A stretch of 46,015 bases of DNA from Bacteroidales bacterium UBA1195 (GTDB taxonomy: Bacteria; Bacteroidota; Bacteroidia; Bacteroidales; WCHB1-69): NCBI GenBank assembly GCA_002309855.1, contig DBYD01000022.1, forward strand, positions 1 to 46,015, written 5' to 3'. Under the pieces are notes generated by a model. The model was given only the letters and a program-made list of their open reading frames with translations. It was not told where the DNA came from and did not search any database. Position 1 is the first letter of the stretch. Each line of letters opens with the position of its first letter. Below, one piece after another: positions 6,767-15,545 of this stretch. The translations under genes and the position numbers were made by a program.

Positions 6767-8089
6767 ATGGCCGGACAGAAGAAATACCGGCTCCGCTGCA
6801 CGGAATGCGGAGCCGTCATCACCGATTTCAAGGCATGGTTCGAACACGGGCAGAGCTGTCCGGAATGCCATTGCAAACAGGCGGAAATCGAATACACCGC
6901 CGATTACGCCAAACTGCCGGAACTGTTTAAGGGCAAGCCGGAGAGCTTCTGGCACTACTTCGATTTCCTGCCACTTATGGACAAGGAAAACATCGTCAGC
7001 TGCGGCGAGGGGGCGATCCCCCTGGAACGCTGGGAGTTCCTGGAGCAGTTCGCGAACGACAACGACATCAGTGACTGCAAGATATATGTGTATCGGAACG
7101 ACCTGAACGGCGGCACCAACACCTTTAAGGACATCGCCGCCTCAATGGCCGCCAGCATCTTCAAGGAGAACGGGGTGAAGCGCTACTGCATCGCCTCCAC
7201 AGGCAACACGGCCACCGCCTATGGCAAATACCTCGCCATGGCCGGCATCAGCGCCGCCATCTTCATGCCGGACAACGCAGTCCCCTCCTCCATCGCGGAG
7301 ATCGCCTCCTACGGGCAGAAGGTATATCACGTCGCCGGAGACTACAGCGATGCGAAAGCCGTGGCCGCCGCATACGCGCAAAAGTACGGCATCCCCACCT
7401 CGGCGGGCAACATCGACCCCATACGTGTGGAATCGAAGCGGACCATGGTGTTCGAATGGCTGCGGCAGCTGGGCACCATGCCGGATGTGTATGTGCAGGC
7501 GGTCAGCGGAGGAACCGGCCCGCTGGCATTGGACAAGGCCTACCGCGAGCTGGAGCCGAACATGCCAGGACTCACCTATCCGCGCCCCATCCTGATCCAG
7601 ACCGACAAATGCGACCCGATGGTGCAGGGCTGGGAGAAGGCTGTGAAAAACGGCTTCCCGGAGGGTTTCGAAAAGGACTACCCTGTCATCAAGAACCCGC
7701 AGACGATGGTTTCCATCCTCGGCACCGGCAACCCCGGCACCTATCCGAAAATCGCCAGAATCATGAAGCAGCGCAACGGCAATTTCCTCCGCGTGAAGGA
7801 GGACTGCCTTGCTGACGTAGCGCGGATAGTCGCATTCGAGCGCAAGACCCACGTCGGCCCCGCCTCCGCGGTCTGCATCGCAGGGCTGATGAAAGCCGTC
7901 ATGCAACATGAGATCAAAAACGGACAGACAGTGCTTGTAAACATGGGCGAGGGCATCAAGCGCGCACCGTGGTTCCTGGACATGCTCGGCCACCACATTT
8001 CGGAAGTGCGTTCCGTGGAGGAATGCCATGTGCCCGAACTTGGCGAGACAAGGGAGGAACTCTGGAAAGCGTTGGACAAAAACATCTGA
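6767..8089 (+). CDS. Threonine-synthase-like PLP enzyme, probable cysteate synthase
   Basis: A 440-residue fold-type II PLP enzyme. It opens with a zinc ribbon (LRCTECGAVI, then CPECHC), followed by the PLP lysine in NGGTNTFKDIAA (Lys121), the substrate loop ASTGNTATAYGKYL and the phosphate-binding SGGTGPLALD. The order and spacing match threonine synthases that carry an N-terminal zinc ribbon. Cysteate synthase of Methanosarcina is a known threonine synthase relative that makes L-cysteate from phosphoserine and sulfite. Its position 3 bp after an alpha-oxoamine synthase, away from other threonine-pathway genes, favours that role here. Ordinary threonine synthase cannot be excluded from sequence alone. 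Confidence 0.6.
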   Translation: MAGQKKYRLRCTECGAVITDFKAWFEHGQSCPECHCKQAEIEYTADYAKLPELFKGKPESFWHYFDFLPLMDKENIVSCGEGAIPLERWEFLEQFANDNDISDCKIYVYRNDLNGGTNTFKDIAASMAASIFKENGVKRYCIASTGNTATAYGKYLAMAGISAAIFMPDNAVPSSIAEIASYGQKVYHVAGDYSDAKAVAAAYAQKYGIPTSAGNIDPIRVESKRTMVFEWLRQLGTMPDVYVQAVSGGTGPLALDKAYRELEPNMPGLTYPRPILIQTDKCDPMVQGWEKAVKNGFPEGFEKDYPVIKNPQTMVSILGTGNPGTYPKIARIMKQRNGNFLRVKEDCLADVARIVAFERKTHVGPASAVCIAGLMKAVMQHEIKNGQTVLVNMGEGIKRAPWFLDMLGHHISEVRSVEECHVPELGETREELWKALDKNI

Positions 8090-8095
8090 ACGTAT

Positions 8096-10201
8096 ATGAA
8101 CAAGAAACTCTCACACCTGTTTTTTGCAATACTGGCATGCTGTTCGTGGATCGGAGTGTCGGCGCAGGCCATACCGGAGCATGATGCGTTGGAGACAGCC
8201 GCACGCTTCCTGGGTGCTCAAACCGGCCTGCACGTGCAGAAATCGGCTCTGAGCTGCGCCTACACCGAACAGGATGCCGATGCGCCGCTGTTCTATGTCT
8301 TCAACGGGGAGAACGCCTTCGTGGTGGTCTCTGCAGAGCAGAAGACAAAGGCCGTCCTGGCCTACTCAACCAGCCAGAACTTCGACCGCGACAGCATCGC
8401 CCCGGCCATGAAAATGTGGCTGGACGCATATCGCCGCCAGATTCAGGCAGCCCGCCTGTCGGAACAGTCCTGCCTGCAAACCTTGGACGAGGATTCAATA
8501 CGCATTGTGGAAGAGACGGCGCCATTGACCGAAAGCCATTGGGGACAGGGAATCCAATACAATTATTACTGCCCCAAAGATGACAATGGTCGTAACGAAC
8601 GCTGCGTGACCGGCTGCGTGGCCACCGCCATGGCCCAGCTGATGTACTACTTCCGCTGGCCCGAAAGCGGCACCGGCAGCTACCGCTACACCCACGACAC
8701 ATACGGGGAGCTTTCAGCAGACTTCCGTAGCAGCCGCTACGAATACCACAAGATGTGCGACCGTCCGGTTCACATCAACGGTGCCATCTCCCAACTGTGC
8801 CATCACAGCGGCGTGGCGGTGGACATGGTGTACGGTCCCAACTCCTCCGGCATGTACAACCACAAGGCCGCCTATGCAATGCGCACATACTTCAAGTATT
8901 CACCGGAAACCAAATACATTTTCAGGGACAGCAACGGCATGGCGCACGACAGCCTGCACCCCACCCCCTACCCGCTTGACTGGGACAGCGTGGTCGTCGC
9001 CCACCTGAAACGGCGGATTCCGGTCTATTACGCCGGCTGGAGCAAGCCCTGGACGGACGGACACGGATTTGTATGCGACGGTTACCAGAAATTCAGCGAC
9101 GGCCGCTGCTACTTCCACTTCAATTTCGGCTGGGATGGTCAGGCTGACGGCTATTTCCTTACCGGAAGCCTCAATCCGGGCACATACAATTTCAACCTTG
9201 CCCAAGAGGTCATCATCAACGCGGTGCCGGATACGCAGAGCTATGCCTATCCTCCATTGCAACCTGCCCGGGGAGAATGCACGCTGACCCACCGCACAGG
9301 CTCCTTTGAAAAAGGCGGGACAGGCATTGCATCCTGCACTCCCGGAGTGGACTACACATGGCACATCCGTCCCGACTTGGACAGCATTTCGCAGCTGAAT
9401 GTGCAGCTGCACGTGCAGCTTATGGCGGGCGACACCCTGCGGATCAGCTCCACAGACAAGGGTTTCAGCGGAATAACGCTTACCGCCACCGATACCGCAC
9501 TGCAAATCTCACCGAAGATCAATGTAATGGACATCCGACTGACCACCGCAACGGACAGCCGCAGCCTTGGTGTACACGGATGCTACGAGGCCGTATATCC
9601 GGAATTTTGCACCACAACCCGCCCGCACACAAAAGCCACCGCCACGTTGGATGACGGCAGTGGTGATTTGGACTACAACAGCAACACCTGCTGCCGGACA
9701 ATAATCAATCTGAAGGGCTATGCCGGCATGAACCTGAAGTTCCACTACCTGGAAACGGAAAAGGAGCGGGATGTGCTCCATTTCTACGACTACAACGACA
9801 GCAACCGGCTGCTGCTGGAACTTTCCGGCCGGCTGGACAACGATTCAGTTTTCTTCCTGCGCTCCAACTTCGTGATTGTAGAGTTTGTCAGCGATGACAG
9901 CATTACTGACAAAGGCTGGAGCTTCACCTACACCGCATCAAGAACCGGCATCGTCGAGACTTCTACTGAAATGATGCGAATCTGGCCGAACCCTGCACAA
10001 ACAGAACTGCATATTGAAAACATTTCCGGTGCACCCATCGGGGAAATCCGTCTGACCGACCTGACCGGCAGGCTGCTGCAACGCCGGGCGGCTGAAAGCG
10101 GACAATGCACCATCAACGTGTCGGAACTGCCTAAAGGGCTCTACCTGCTGCACATCCGCAATGAACAGGGCAGCCAAGTGCACAAATTTGTCAGGGAATA
10201 G
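8096..10201 (+). CDS. Secreted C10 (streptopain-type) cysteine peptidase with T9SS tail
   Basis: A 701-residue exported protease. In order: a signal peptide (residues 1-22, cut after VSA), a propeptide of the streptopain type (FYVFNGENAFVVVSAEQ), and the C10 catalytic domain with Cys174 in TGCVATAMAQLMYYF, His323 in DGHGFVCDGY and the FNFGWDG strand. A beta-rich, CUB-like region follows (about residues 390-620), and the protein ends in a type A T9SS sorting domain (IWPNPAQTELHIEN to KGLYLLHIRNEQG, ending KFVRE). Such peptidases include PrtT of Porphyromonas and interpain of Prevotella. The product should cross the outer membrane through SprA and be anchored at the surface or released. It starts 6 bp after the PLP enzyme and ends 2 bp before cvpA. 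Confidence 0.92.
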   Translation: MNKKLSHLFFAILACCSWIGVSAQAIPEHDALETAARFLGAQTGLHVQKSALSCAYTEQDADAPLFYVFNGENAFVVVSAEQKTKAVLAYSTSQNFDRDSIAPAMKMWLDAYRRQIQAARLSEQSCLQTLDEDSIRIVEETAPLTESHWGQGIQYNYYCPKDDNGRNERCVTGCVATAMAQLMYYFRWPESGTGSYRYTHDTYGELSADFRSSRYEYHKMCDRPVHINGAISQLCHHSGVAVDMVYGPNSSGMYNHKAAYAMRTYFKYSPETKYIFRDSNGMAHDSLHPTPYPLDWDSVVVAHLKRRIPVYYAGWSKPWTDGHGFVCDGYQKFSDGRCYFHFNFGWDGQADGYFLTGSLNPGTYNFNLAQEVIINAVPDTQSYAYPPLQPARGECTLTHRTGSFEKGGTGIASCTPGVDYTWHIRPDLDSISQLNVQLHVQLMAGDTLRISSTDKGFSGITLTATDTALQISPKINVMDIRLTTATDSRSLGVHGCYEAVYPEFCTTTRPHTKATATLDDGSGDLDYNSNTCCRTIINLKGYAGMNLKFHYLETEKERDVLHFYDYNDSNRLLLELSGRLDNDSVFFLRSNFVIVEFVSDDSITDKGWSFTYTASRTGIVETSTEMMRIWPNPAQTELHIENISGAPIGEIRLTDLTGRLLQRRAAESGQCTINVSELPKGLYLLHIRNEQGSQVHKFVRE

Positions 10202-10203
10202 CC

Positions 10204-10746
10204 ATGAGACTGCTGGACTTTGTATTGCTGGCCGGCATGGTCTGGTATGCCTTCAAGGGGTTCCGCAAGGGCTTTTCCGGCGAACTCTTCTCGCTGCTGG
10301 CACTGCTGGTCGGCGGATGGTGCGCCATACCCGCCTCGCCATTGGTACAGCGGCTTATCGTCCCCTACACCGAGACCCGCTACCTGATAAGCCTTGTGGT
10401 TTCGTTCGTGGCATGCATCGCGGCGGTCTTCCTTTTGGGAAGGCTATTCAAGTTCGGCCTGAACTTCATCGTGCCTCCCGTGGTGGACAAGATTGCGGGC
10501 GGACTGTTCGGAGCCTTCAAGGTGATGTTCTGCGCCGGAATACTGTTCTACTGCATAAATTCCGCAGACAAAAACGGGCAGATCCTGAAGTCGGAGAAGA
10601 AACAGGAGAGCCTGATGTACACCCCGTGCGCCAAAACCGCCGAATTCCTGCTGCCAAAGCTGGCCGATTTCAAAAGCAAGCTGGAAGAGAACGAACAATG
10701 GAAAAAACTGGGAGAACAAAACAAGGAACTGATCAAACGACATTGA
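10204..10746 (+). CDS. CvpA-family inner-membrane protein
   Basis: A 180-residue protein with the CvpA layout: an N-terminal segment LDFVLLAGMVWYAFKGFRKG, where the pattern of Asp, Gly and FxKGF is typical, then three more hydrophobic helices (LLALLVGGWCAIPASPLV; YLISLVVSFVACIAAVFLLG; GGLFGAFKVMFCAGILFY) and a charged C-terminal coil. The family is named for colicin V production. Its role in Bacteroidetes is unclear but probably relates to the envelope. It lies 2 bp after the C10 peptidase and 2 bp before lpxC, so translation is probably coupled. Confidence 0.85.
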   Translation: MRLLDFVLLAGMVWYAFKGFRKGFSGELFSLLALLVGGWCAIPASPLVQRLIVPYTETRYLISLVVSFVACIAAVFLLGRLFKFGLNFIVPPVVDKIAGGLFGAFKVMFCAGILFYCINSADKNGQILKSEKKQESLMYTPCAKTAEFLLPKLADFKSKLEENEQWKKLGEQNKELIKRH

Positions 10747-10748
10747 AC

Positions 10749-11681
10749 ATGAACCAGAAGACCATACAATTCCCCGTCTCATTCAAAGGAGTCGGGCTGC
10801 ATACCGGCAAGGAGCTACAGGTGACGCTGCTGCCTGCAACGGAAAACAGCGGTATCCGGTTCCGCCGCACCGACCTCTCTCCGGAAGTGGAGATTCCCGC
10901 GCTGTACAGCCATATCGGCGACACCGCCCGAAGCACCTCCGTCCGGGACCCTGAGACAGGCGCCGCAGTCGGCACCATCGAACATCTGATGGCGGCACTC
11001 GCCGCCCTCGGCATCACCAACCTCACCGTCGAAACCGACGGAGAGGAGTTCCCCATACTGGACGGATGCTCAAGAATGCTTATCGGATACCTGCGGCAGG
11101 CCGGAATCAGGGAGCAGACCGCCCCGCGGAAAAAACTTGTTCTGACAGAGACGCTGCACTACCGGCACGAGAACGGGGCCGAACTTCACGCCTACCCTTC
11201 CGACCGGTTCGAACTGGAGGTTTCGGTTGACTACCACACCCGCGTGCTTGGCGAACAAAAGGCGGTACTGCACTCCATTGATGAGGTGGAAAGGGAATTC
11301 GCCGGATGCCGCACATTCTGCTTCCTGCATGAGATTTGGCCGCTGATACAGCACAACCTGGCGCGTGGCGGAAGCCTCGACAACGCCATCGTATATGTGG
11401 AGCGGCAGCCTGCGGAGGATGAGCTTCGGAAAATCGCGGAATTCTTCCATGCTGAAGATATCCGCGTGGACCCGCAGGAGGGTATTCTGAGCAACACGCA
11501 CCTGCAGTTCGGCAACGAGGCGGCTCGGCACAAGCTGCTGGACCTGCTTGGCGACCTGCAGTTGGCCGGTGTGGAGCTTCAGGCTCGCATTACCGCCAGC
11601 TCTCCCGGACATGCGGCCAACACCGGCATGGTCAAGGAGATCGCCCGATGGATGCAACAACATCCGGAACAGTTGGTTTAA
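10749..11681 (+). CDS. lpxC: UDP-3-O-acyl-N-acetylglucosamine deacetylase LpxC, not fused to FabZ
   Basis: This zinc amidase carries out the committed step of lipid A synthesis. The 310-residue product has the zinc ligands His79 (TIEHLMAAL), His261 and Asp265 (RHKLLDLLGD), and the general base His288 (SSPGHAANTG), plus the NLARGGSLDNAIV loop. The start at 10749 directly follows the cvpA stop; the frame is open far upstream, but that part is a shadow of cvpA. In most Bacteroidetes LpxC is fused to the FabZ dehydratase to give about 460 residues. Here the frame stops right after the deacetylase domain, and no fabZ follows. Confidence 0.95.
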   Translation: MNQKTIQFPVSFKGVGLHTGKELQVTLLPATENSGIRFRRTDLSPEVEIPALYSHIGDTARSTSVRDPETGAAVGTIEHLMAALAALGITNLTVETDGEEFPILDGCSRMLIGYLRQAGIREQTAPRKKLVLTETLHYRHENGAELHAYPSDRFELEVSVDYHTRVLGEQKAVLHSIDEVEREFAGCRTFCFLHEIWPLIQHNLARGGSLDNAIVYVERQPAEDELRKIAEFFHAEDIRVDPQEGILSNTHLQFGNEAARHKLLDLLGDLQLAGVELQARITASSPGHAANTGMVKEIARWMQQHPEQLV

Positions 11682-11702
11682 TGGATAATAAAATCTGAAA
11701 AA

Positions 11703-12425
11703 ATGTCTGTTTCTGTCAAAAACATCAGCAAAATCTACGACACGCAGAAGGCGTTGGACAACGTCTCGTTTGAAATCAAAACCGGGGAGATTGTGGGGCT
11801 GCTCGGACCGAACGGTGCCGGCAAGTCCACCCTGATGAAAATAATCACATGCTACAAGCATCCCACATCGGGGAGCTGCAGCGTATGCGGACATGATGTG
11901 CTGGAGGATCCAATAGCCGTCAAAAAATGCATCGGATACCTGCCGGAGAACAACCCGCTCTACACCGACATGTATGTGCGGGAGAGCCTTGACTGGGTGG
12001 CATCCGTCTATAAGATGGACAACCGCAGACAGCGGGTGGAACGGATGATTGAAATCACCGGACTTGGCCGCGAACAGCACAAGAAAATATCAGCGCTCTC
12101 CAAAGGTTACCGGCAGAGGGTCGGTCTGGCGCACGCACTCATCCACGAGCCGAAGGTGCTTATTCTGGACGAGCCCACATCAGGACTTGATCCGAACCAG
12201 CTTCTGGAAATACGGCAGCTGATACGTGACATGGCCGAAACATCCACGGTTCTGCTCTCAACCCACATAATGCAGGAGGTGGAGGCGATGTGCCAGCGTG
12301 TCATCATAATTGACCGCGGACGCATCAAGGCGGACGACACACTTGCGAACCTGAAGAGACACGCCCCGCATCAGGAGGCGCACACCAACAGCCTGGAGGA
12401 GATTTTCCATCAGCTGACACAATAA
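11703..12425 (+). CDS. gldA: ABC transporter ATP-binding protein, GldA-like
   Basis: A 240-residue ATPase closely resembling the GldA subunit of gliding bacteria. The N-terminus SVKNISKIYDTQKALDNVSF is near-diagnostic. It has Walker A GPNGAGKST, the signature LSKGYRQRVGLAHAL (Lys and Tyr in place of the usual GGQ), Walker B VLILDEPTSGLDP and the His switch STHIMQEVEAM. GldA is usually about 300 residues, and this copy lacks the C-terminal extension. The usual partners GldF and GldG are not in the window; the next gene encodes a BatA protein. The gene name reflects family similarity, and a role in gliding is not shown. Confidence 0.8.
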   Translation: MSVSVKNISKIYDTQKALDNVSFEIKTGEIVGLLGPNGAGKSTLMKIITCYKHPTSGSCSVCGHDVLEDPIAVKKCIGYLPENNPLYTDMYVRESLDWVASVYKMDNRRQRVERMIEITGLGREQHKKISALSKGYRQRVGLAHALIHEPKVLILDEPTSGLDPNQLLEIRQLIRDMAETSTVLLSTHIMQEVEAMCQRVIIIDRGRIKADDTLANLKRHAPHQEAHTNSLEEIFHQLTQ

Positions 12426-12444
12426 ACAAATATCAGTAAAGACC

Positions 12445-14484
12445 ATGTCATTTGTACATCCTGCGTTTCTTTGGGGCCTTTTGGCGGTGGCAATACCTGT
12501 CATCATCCACCTCTTCCAGTTCCGGAGGTACCGCACACTTTATTTCTCCGACACGCGGTTCATTGAGGAGCTGCAGACGGAGAACAAACGGCAGTCCCAA
12601 CTAAAGAAGCTGATTATCCTGTCCCTGCGAATTTTAGCCATAATAGCAATAGTCATGGCTTTCGCACAACCATACCGTCACCGTCCCAATGACAGATTCC
12701 GCGAAGGGACAGCCAGTGTGCTGCTTTATATTGACAATTCCTTCTCAATGGAGAACAGCTCCGACCAGGGTAGCCTCTTGAACGAAGCCAAGAACCAGGC
12801 GGCCGCCATTGTGGACGCATTTGACGAATCAGCCTCCTTCATGCTTCTGACCAACGATCTGGAGGGAAGGCACGCCCACTTTTTCAACGCCACTGAAATC
12901 AAGGAGGAGATTGCCCGCCTGCAGCCCAGCCCGAACAGCCGTACCATGGACCGTATGATGGAATATGGACTCGGTTTCCTGGAACAGGAGAAGAGCGGCA
13001 ACAGGCAGTTTTTCCTGATTTCAGACTTCCAGCAGTCCACCGTACCGTTATCCCTCCTGCCTGACGACAGCAGTGTGCAGATAAGGATGGTTCCGCTGAA
13101 GCCGAACAGCCAGGACAACATTTACATTGACAGCTGCTGGTTTGAATCGCCACTCTTTTTGCGCCAGCAGGAGTGCAAACTGCACCTGCAGGTGCGCAAC
13201 AGCGGCCGGAATCCGGTTGAGCAGCTGCCTGTAAAACTGTACCTGAACGGACAGCAGAAAGCGATCGCAAACACGGACATCGCAGCCGAGGGCAAGGCGC
13301 TTGTTGAAATGAGCTTCACACCTGATGCGTCGGAATGGCAGCAGGGCTACGTGGAAATCACCGACCATCCCGTCACATTTGACGACCGCTATTTTTTCTC
13401 GTTCCGCACCCGCGACCGGCATCCGGTGCTCTGCCTGTACGATGAAAATGAAAACCGATTCCTGCACGCGCTCTTTGCGGAGGATTCGGCCATCGGTTAC
13501 CAGACTATGCGGCTGCAACAGATGGACTACAGCAGGCTCCCGCAGCAGAATCTGGTCATACTTAACCCCACCAACGAAGTGGGGAGCGGCTGCCTGCAGG
13601 AGCTGCGGCGCTATGTGGAAAACGGAGGGTGCATGCTTGTCATTCCGAGTCCCAAGGCGGATGCAAACGCCAGCAACGCCATCAACAGCGCACTGGAACT
13701 GCCAGCCTTCACTCTTCTGGACACCCATCGCACAAGGGTTTCGGAACTGCTGATGGAACACAGGATTTTCGCCCGCACAATGGAGAAGCCGACAGAACAG
13801 GTGCTGCTGCCGGCCGTTTTCCGGCACTACCGTTTGGCACACAGCCTGCACCAAGGGAAAGAGGTGCTCATTTCCCTTGAAAACGGGGACGAACTGCTAA
13901 GCGCCTACAGCATCGGACGTGGCTGCATATACCTGCTTTCAGTACCATTGGAGGATGCCTTCAGCGAATTCCAGCGGAATGCCATTTTTGTACCGGCAAT
14001 ATATAACATGGCGCTGTTCAAGAACAACCCGCAGGCTCCCTGCTACCGCATGGGCGGGAACGACCCCATACCGATGGAGAGTGATGCCGCACAAACGGAC
14101 AAGCTGCCGGAACTGCGCAACGACGCGCTGCAGTTCTCCTGCATTCCGGAAATCAGGAACAGCTATAACAACAGCGAACTCTTCATCCATGACCAGCTGC
14201 GCGAGGCTGGGAACTATCTGCTGTGCCAGCAGGAAGACACGCTTCAGACCCTCTCCTTCAACTACGACCGGCGCGAATCCGACCTGCATTACTGGAGCAC
14301 AAAGGAACTGAAAAAAGCCTGCAACGGTTATCCGAACCGCGAAATCATGGCGATCAGCAACCTCTCCTCCGCCGCCGTAGCGGAGAAAATAAGCGGGAAA
14401 AAACGGCAGAACGGACTGTTCATCTGGCTTGCACTTGCCTTCCTGCTTGCCGAAAGCATCCTTTTACGCCTATGGAAGGAATAG
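12445..14484 (+). CDS. BatA-type membrane protein with von Willebrand A-like domain
   Basis: A 679-residue protein starting with the BatA domain (FVHPAFLWGLLAVAIPVIIHL, then LKKLIILSLRILAIIAIVMAF), which gives two N-terminal transmembrane segments. A von Willebrand A-like domain follows, with the metal-site start LYIDNSFSMEN (D-x-S-x-S) near residues 94-104. The middle has CARDB-like beta domains and a glutamine-amidotransferase-like fold region (LVILNPTNEVGSG). A third helix, LFIWLALAFLLAESIL, ends the protein. Such large BatA proteins are common in Bacteroidetes and their function is unknown; related Bat proteins affect aerotolerance in Bacteroides. The last 13 bp overlap the next gene. Confidence 0.85.
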   Translation: MSFVHPAFLWGLLAVAIPVIIHLFQFRRYRTLYFSDTRFIEELQTENKRQSQLKKLIILSLRILAIIAIVMAFAQPYRHRPNDRFREGTASVLLYIDNSFSMENSSDQGSLLNEAKNQAAAIVDAFDESASFMLLTNDLEGRHAHFFNATEIKEEIARLQPSPNSRTMDRMMEYGLGFLEQEKSGNRQFFLISDFQQSTVPLSLLPDDSSVQIRMVPLKPNSQDNIYIDSCWFESPLFLRQQECKLHLQVRNSGRNPVEQLPVKLYLNGQQKAIANTDIAAEGKALVEMSFTPDASEWQQGYVEITDHPVTFDDRYFFSFRTRDRHPVLCLYDENENRFLHALFAEDSAIGYQTMRLQQMDYSRLPQQNLVILNPTNEVGSGCLQELRRYVENGGCMLVIPSPKADANASNAINSALELPAFTLLDTHRTRVSELLMEHRIFARTMEKPTEQVLLPAVFRHYRLAHSLHQGKEVLISLENGDELLSAYSIGRGCIYLLSVPLEDAFSEFQRNAIFVPAIYNMALFKNNPQAPCYRMGGNDPIPMESDAAQTDKLPELRNDALQFSCIPEIRNSYNNSELFIHDQLREAGNYLLCQQEDTLQTLSFNYDRRESDLHYWSTKELKKACNGYPNREIMAISNLSSAAVAEKISGKKRQNGLFIWLALAFLLAESILLRLWKE

Positions 14485-15464
14485 AGGAACGCATTTTCCG
14501 GATAAGTTCCGCCAGTGAGTTCGACGCGCTGGCCTTGGAGATTTTCCGCTTCCAGTACCGGAACTGTGCTGTTTACCGCCGCTATGCCGACGGCATCGGA
14601 CGAACTCCGGAGCAGGTGCATAGCGTTAGAGAGATTCCCTTTCTGCCCATCGGTTTTTTCAAAACACACAAGATTACCAGCACCACACTGCCGGAGGAGA
14701 TCATCTTCACCAGCAGCGGCACCACCGGAATGACTCCGTCGCGCCATTACGTGCATTCGCTGGCACTTTACCGGCGGAGTTTCCGCGAAGCCTTCCGCGA
14801 GATGGTGGGCGACCCGAAGGATTTCGCCATCCTCGCGCTGCTCCCCTCCTACATGGAGCGGAAAGGCTCCTCCCTGCTCTACATGGTGCAGGAGCTGATG
14901 CAGGAGAGCGGGCACCCGATGAACCGATTTTACCTTCATAATCTGGAGGAATTGGGCGACAATCTGGAAAAGCTGGCCGCCCAAAGGCAGCGCACAATCC
15001 TGTTCGGCGTGAGCTACGCGCTTCTGGATTTGGTTGAACAGCGCCGTTTCAGCCTTCCGGAACTCATGGTTTTCGAGACAGGCGGAATGAAGGGCCGTCG
15101 GAAGGAATACCTGCGGGAGGAACTGCACCGGCTGCTGTGCGAAGGGCTTGGTGTCAGCAGCATCCGCTCGGAATACGGCATGGCGGAGCTGATGTCGCAG
15201 GCCTATACCGACGGCGGCGAATGGTTCCGCTGCCCGCCATGGATGCGCGTCCTTATCCGCGAGATGTATGACCCGCTCACCCTTACCGACGCACCTGAAA
15301 GGAAGGGCGGCATCAATGTAATTGACCTGGCGAACATTTACAGCTGCTCATTCATTGCCACACAGGACATCGGGGACCGCATGGAGGACGGCCGCTTCCG
15401 CGTGCTCGGCCGCTTCGACCAGGCCGACCTCCGCGGCTGCAACCTTCTGGTCATGGAGGATTAG
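14472..15464 (+). CDS. LuxE-like acyl-protein synthetase / AMP-forming ligase
   Basis: A 330-residue member of the LuxE acyl-protein synthetase family (PF04443). It has the ANL-type phosphate loop in FTSSGTTGMTPSRHY, then ALLPSYMERKGSSL, FGVSYALLDLVE, VFETGGMKGRRKE and RSEYGMAELMSQAY. The late GRFDQADLRGCNLL resembles the hinge and C-terminal part of AMP-forming ligases. LuxE activates a fatty acid as acyl-AMP for transfer to a protein thiol. In non-luminous Bacteroidetes the substrate is unknown. The start at 14472 is the first Met that gives a natural N-terminus and overlaps the end of the BatA gene by 13 bp. It is the last gene of the plus-strand run. Confidence 0.85.
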   Translation: MEGIEERIFRISSASEFDALALEIFRFQYRNCAVYRRYADGIGRTPEQVHSVREIPFLPIGFFKTHKITSTTLPEEIIFTSSGTTGMTPSRHYVHSLALYRRSFREAFREMVGDPKDFAILALLPSYMERKGSSLLYMVQELMQESGHPMNRFYLHNLEELGDNLEKLAAQRQRTILFGVSYALLDLVEQRRFSLPELMVFETGGMKGRRKEYLREELHRLLCEGLGVSSIRSEYGMAELMSQAYTDGGEWFRCPPWMRVLIREMYDPLTLTDAPERKGGINVIDLANIYSCSFIATQDIGDRMEDGRFRVLGRFDQADLRGCNLLVMED

Positions 15465-15470
15465 CGTGAT

Positions 15471-15530
15471 GGAAAAACTTTTGTGGATATTCTTTCCGTA
15501 TGCGGATTTTGAGTATTTTTGCAAAAAAAT
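15471..15530 (+). promoter_or_regulatory. Shared 5' module, copy A, with -7 box at 15514-15521
   Basis: It begins GAAAAACTTTTG and ends in TTTTGAGTATTTTTGCAAAA. Compared with the copies at 18982, 21007 and 22931, it lacks the 13-bp AATCCGTGTCGGG segment between TGCGG and ATTTTGAG. The -7 box is TATTTTTG. Transcription would start near 15528. Confidence 0.75.
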
Positions 15531-15545
15531 AAAAACCGTTTTTCA

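Noticed and set aside
5969..6955. Long antisense open frame opposite the alpha-oxoamine synthase and following gene
   Set aside because: It is a shadow of high-GC coding sequence. The plus-strand proteins show clear family motifs throughout, while the antisense product shows none.
10161..10748. N-terminal extension of LpxC by 196 codons
   Set aside because: It lies out of frame over cvpA, lacks any known domain, and the ATG at 10749 gives the standard LpxC N-terminus.
14223..14471. N-terminal extension of the LuxE-like protein
   Set aside because: It overlaps the BatA gene in another frame and is not protein-like; the Met at 14472 fits the family.
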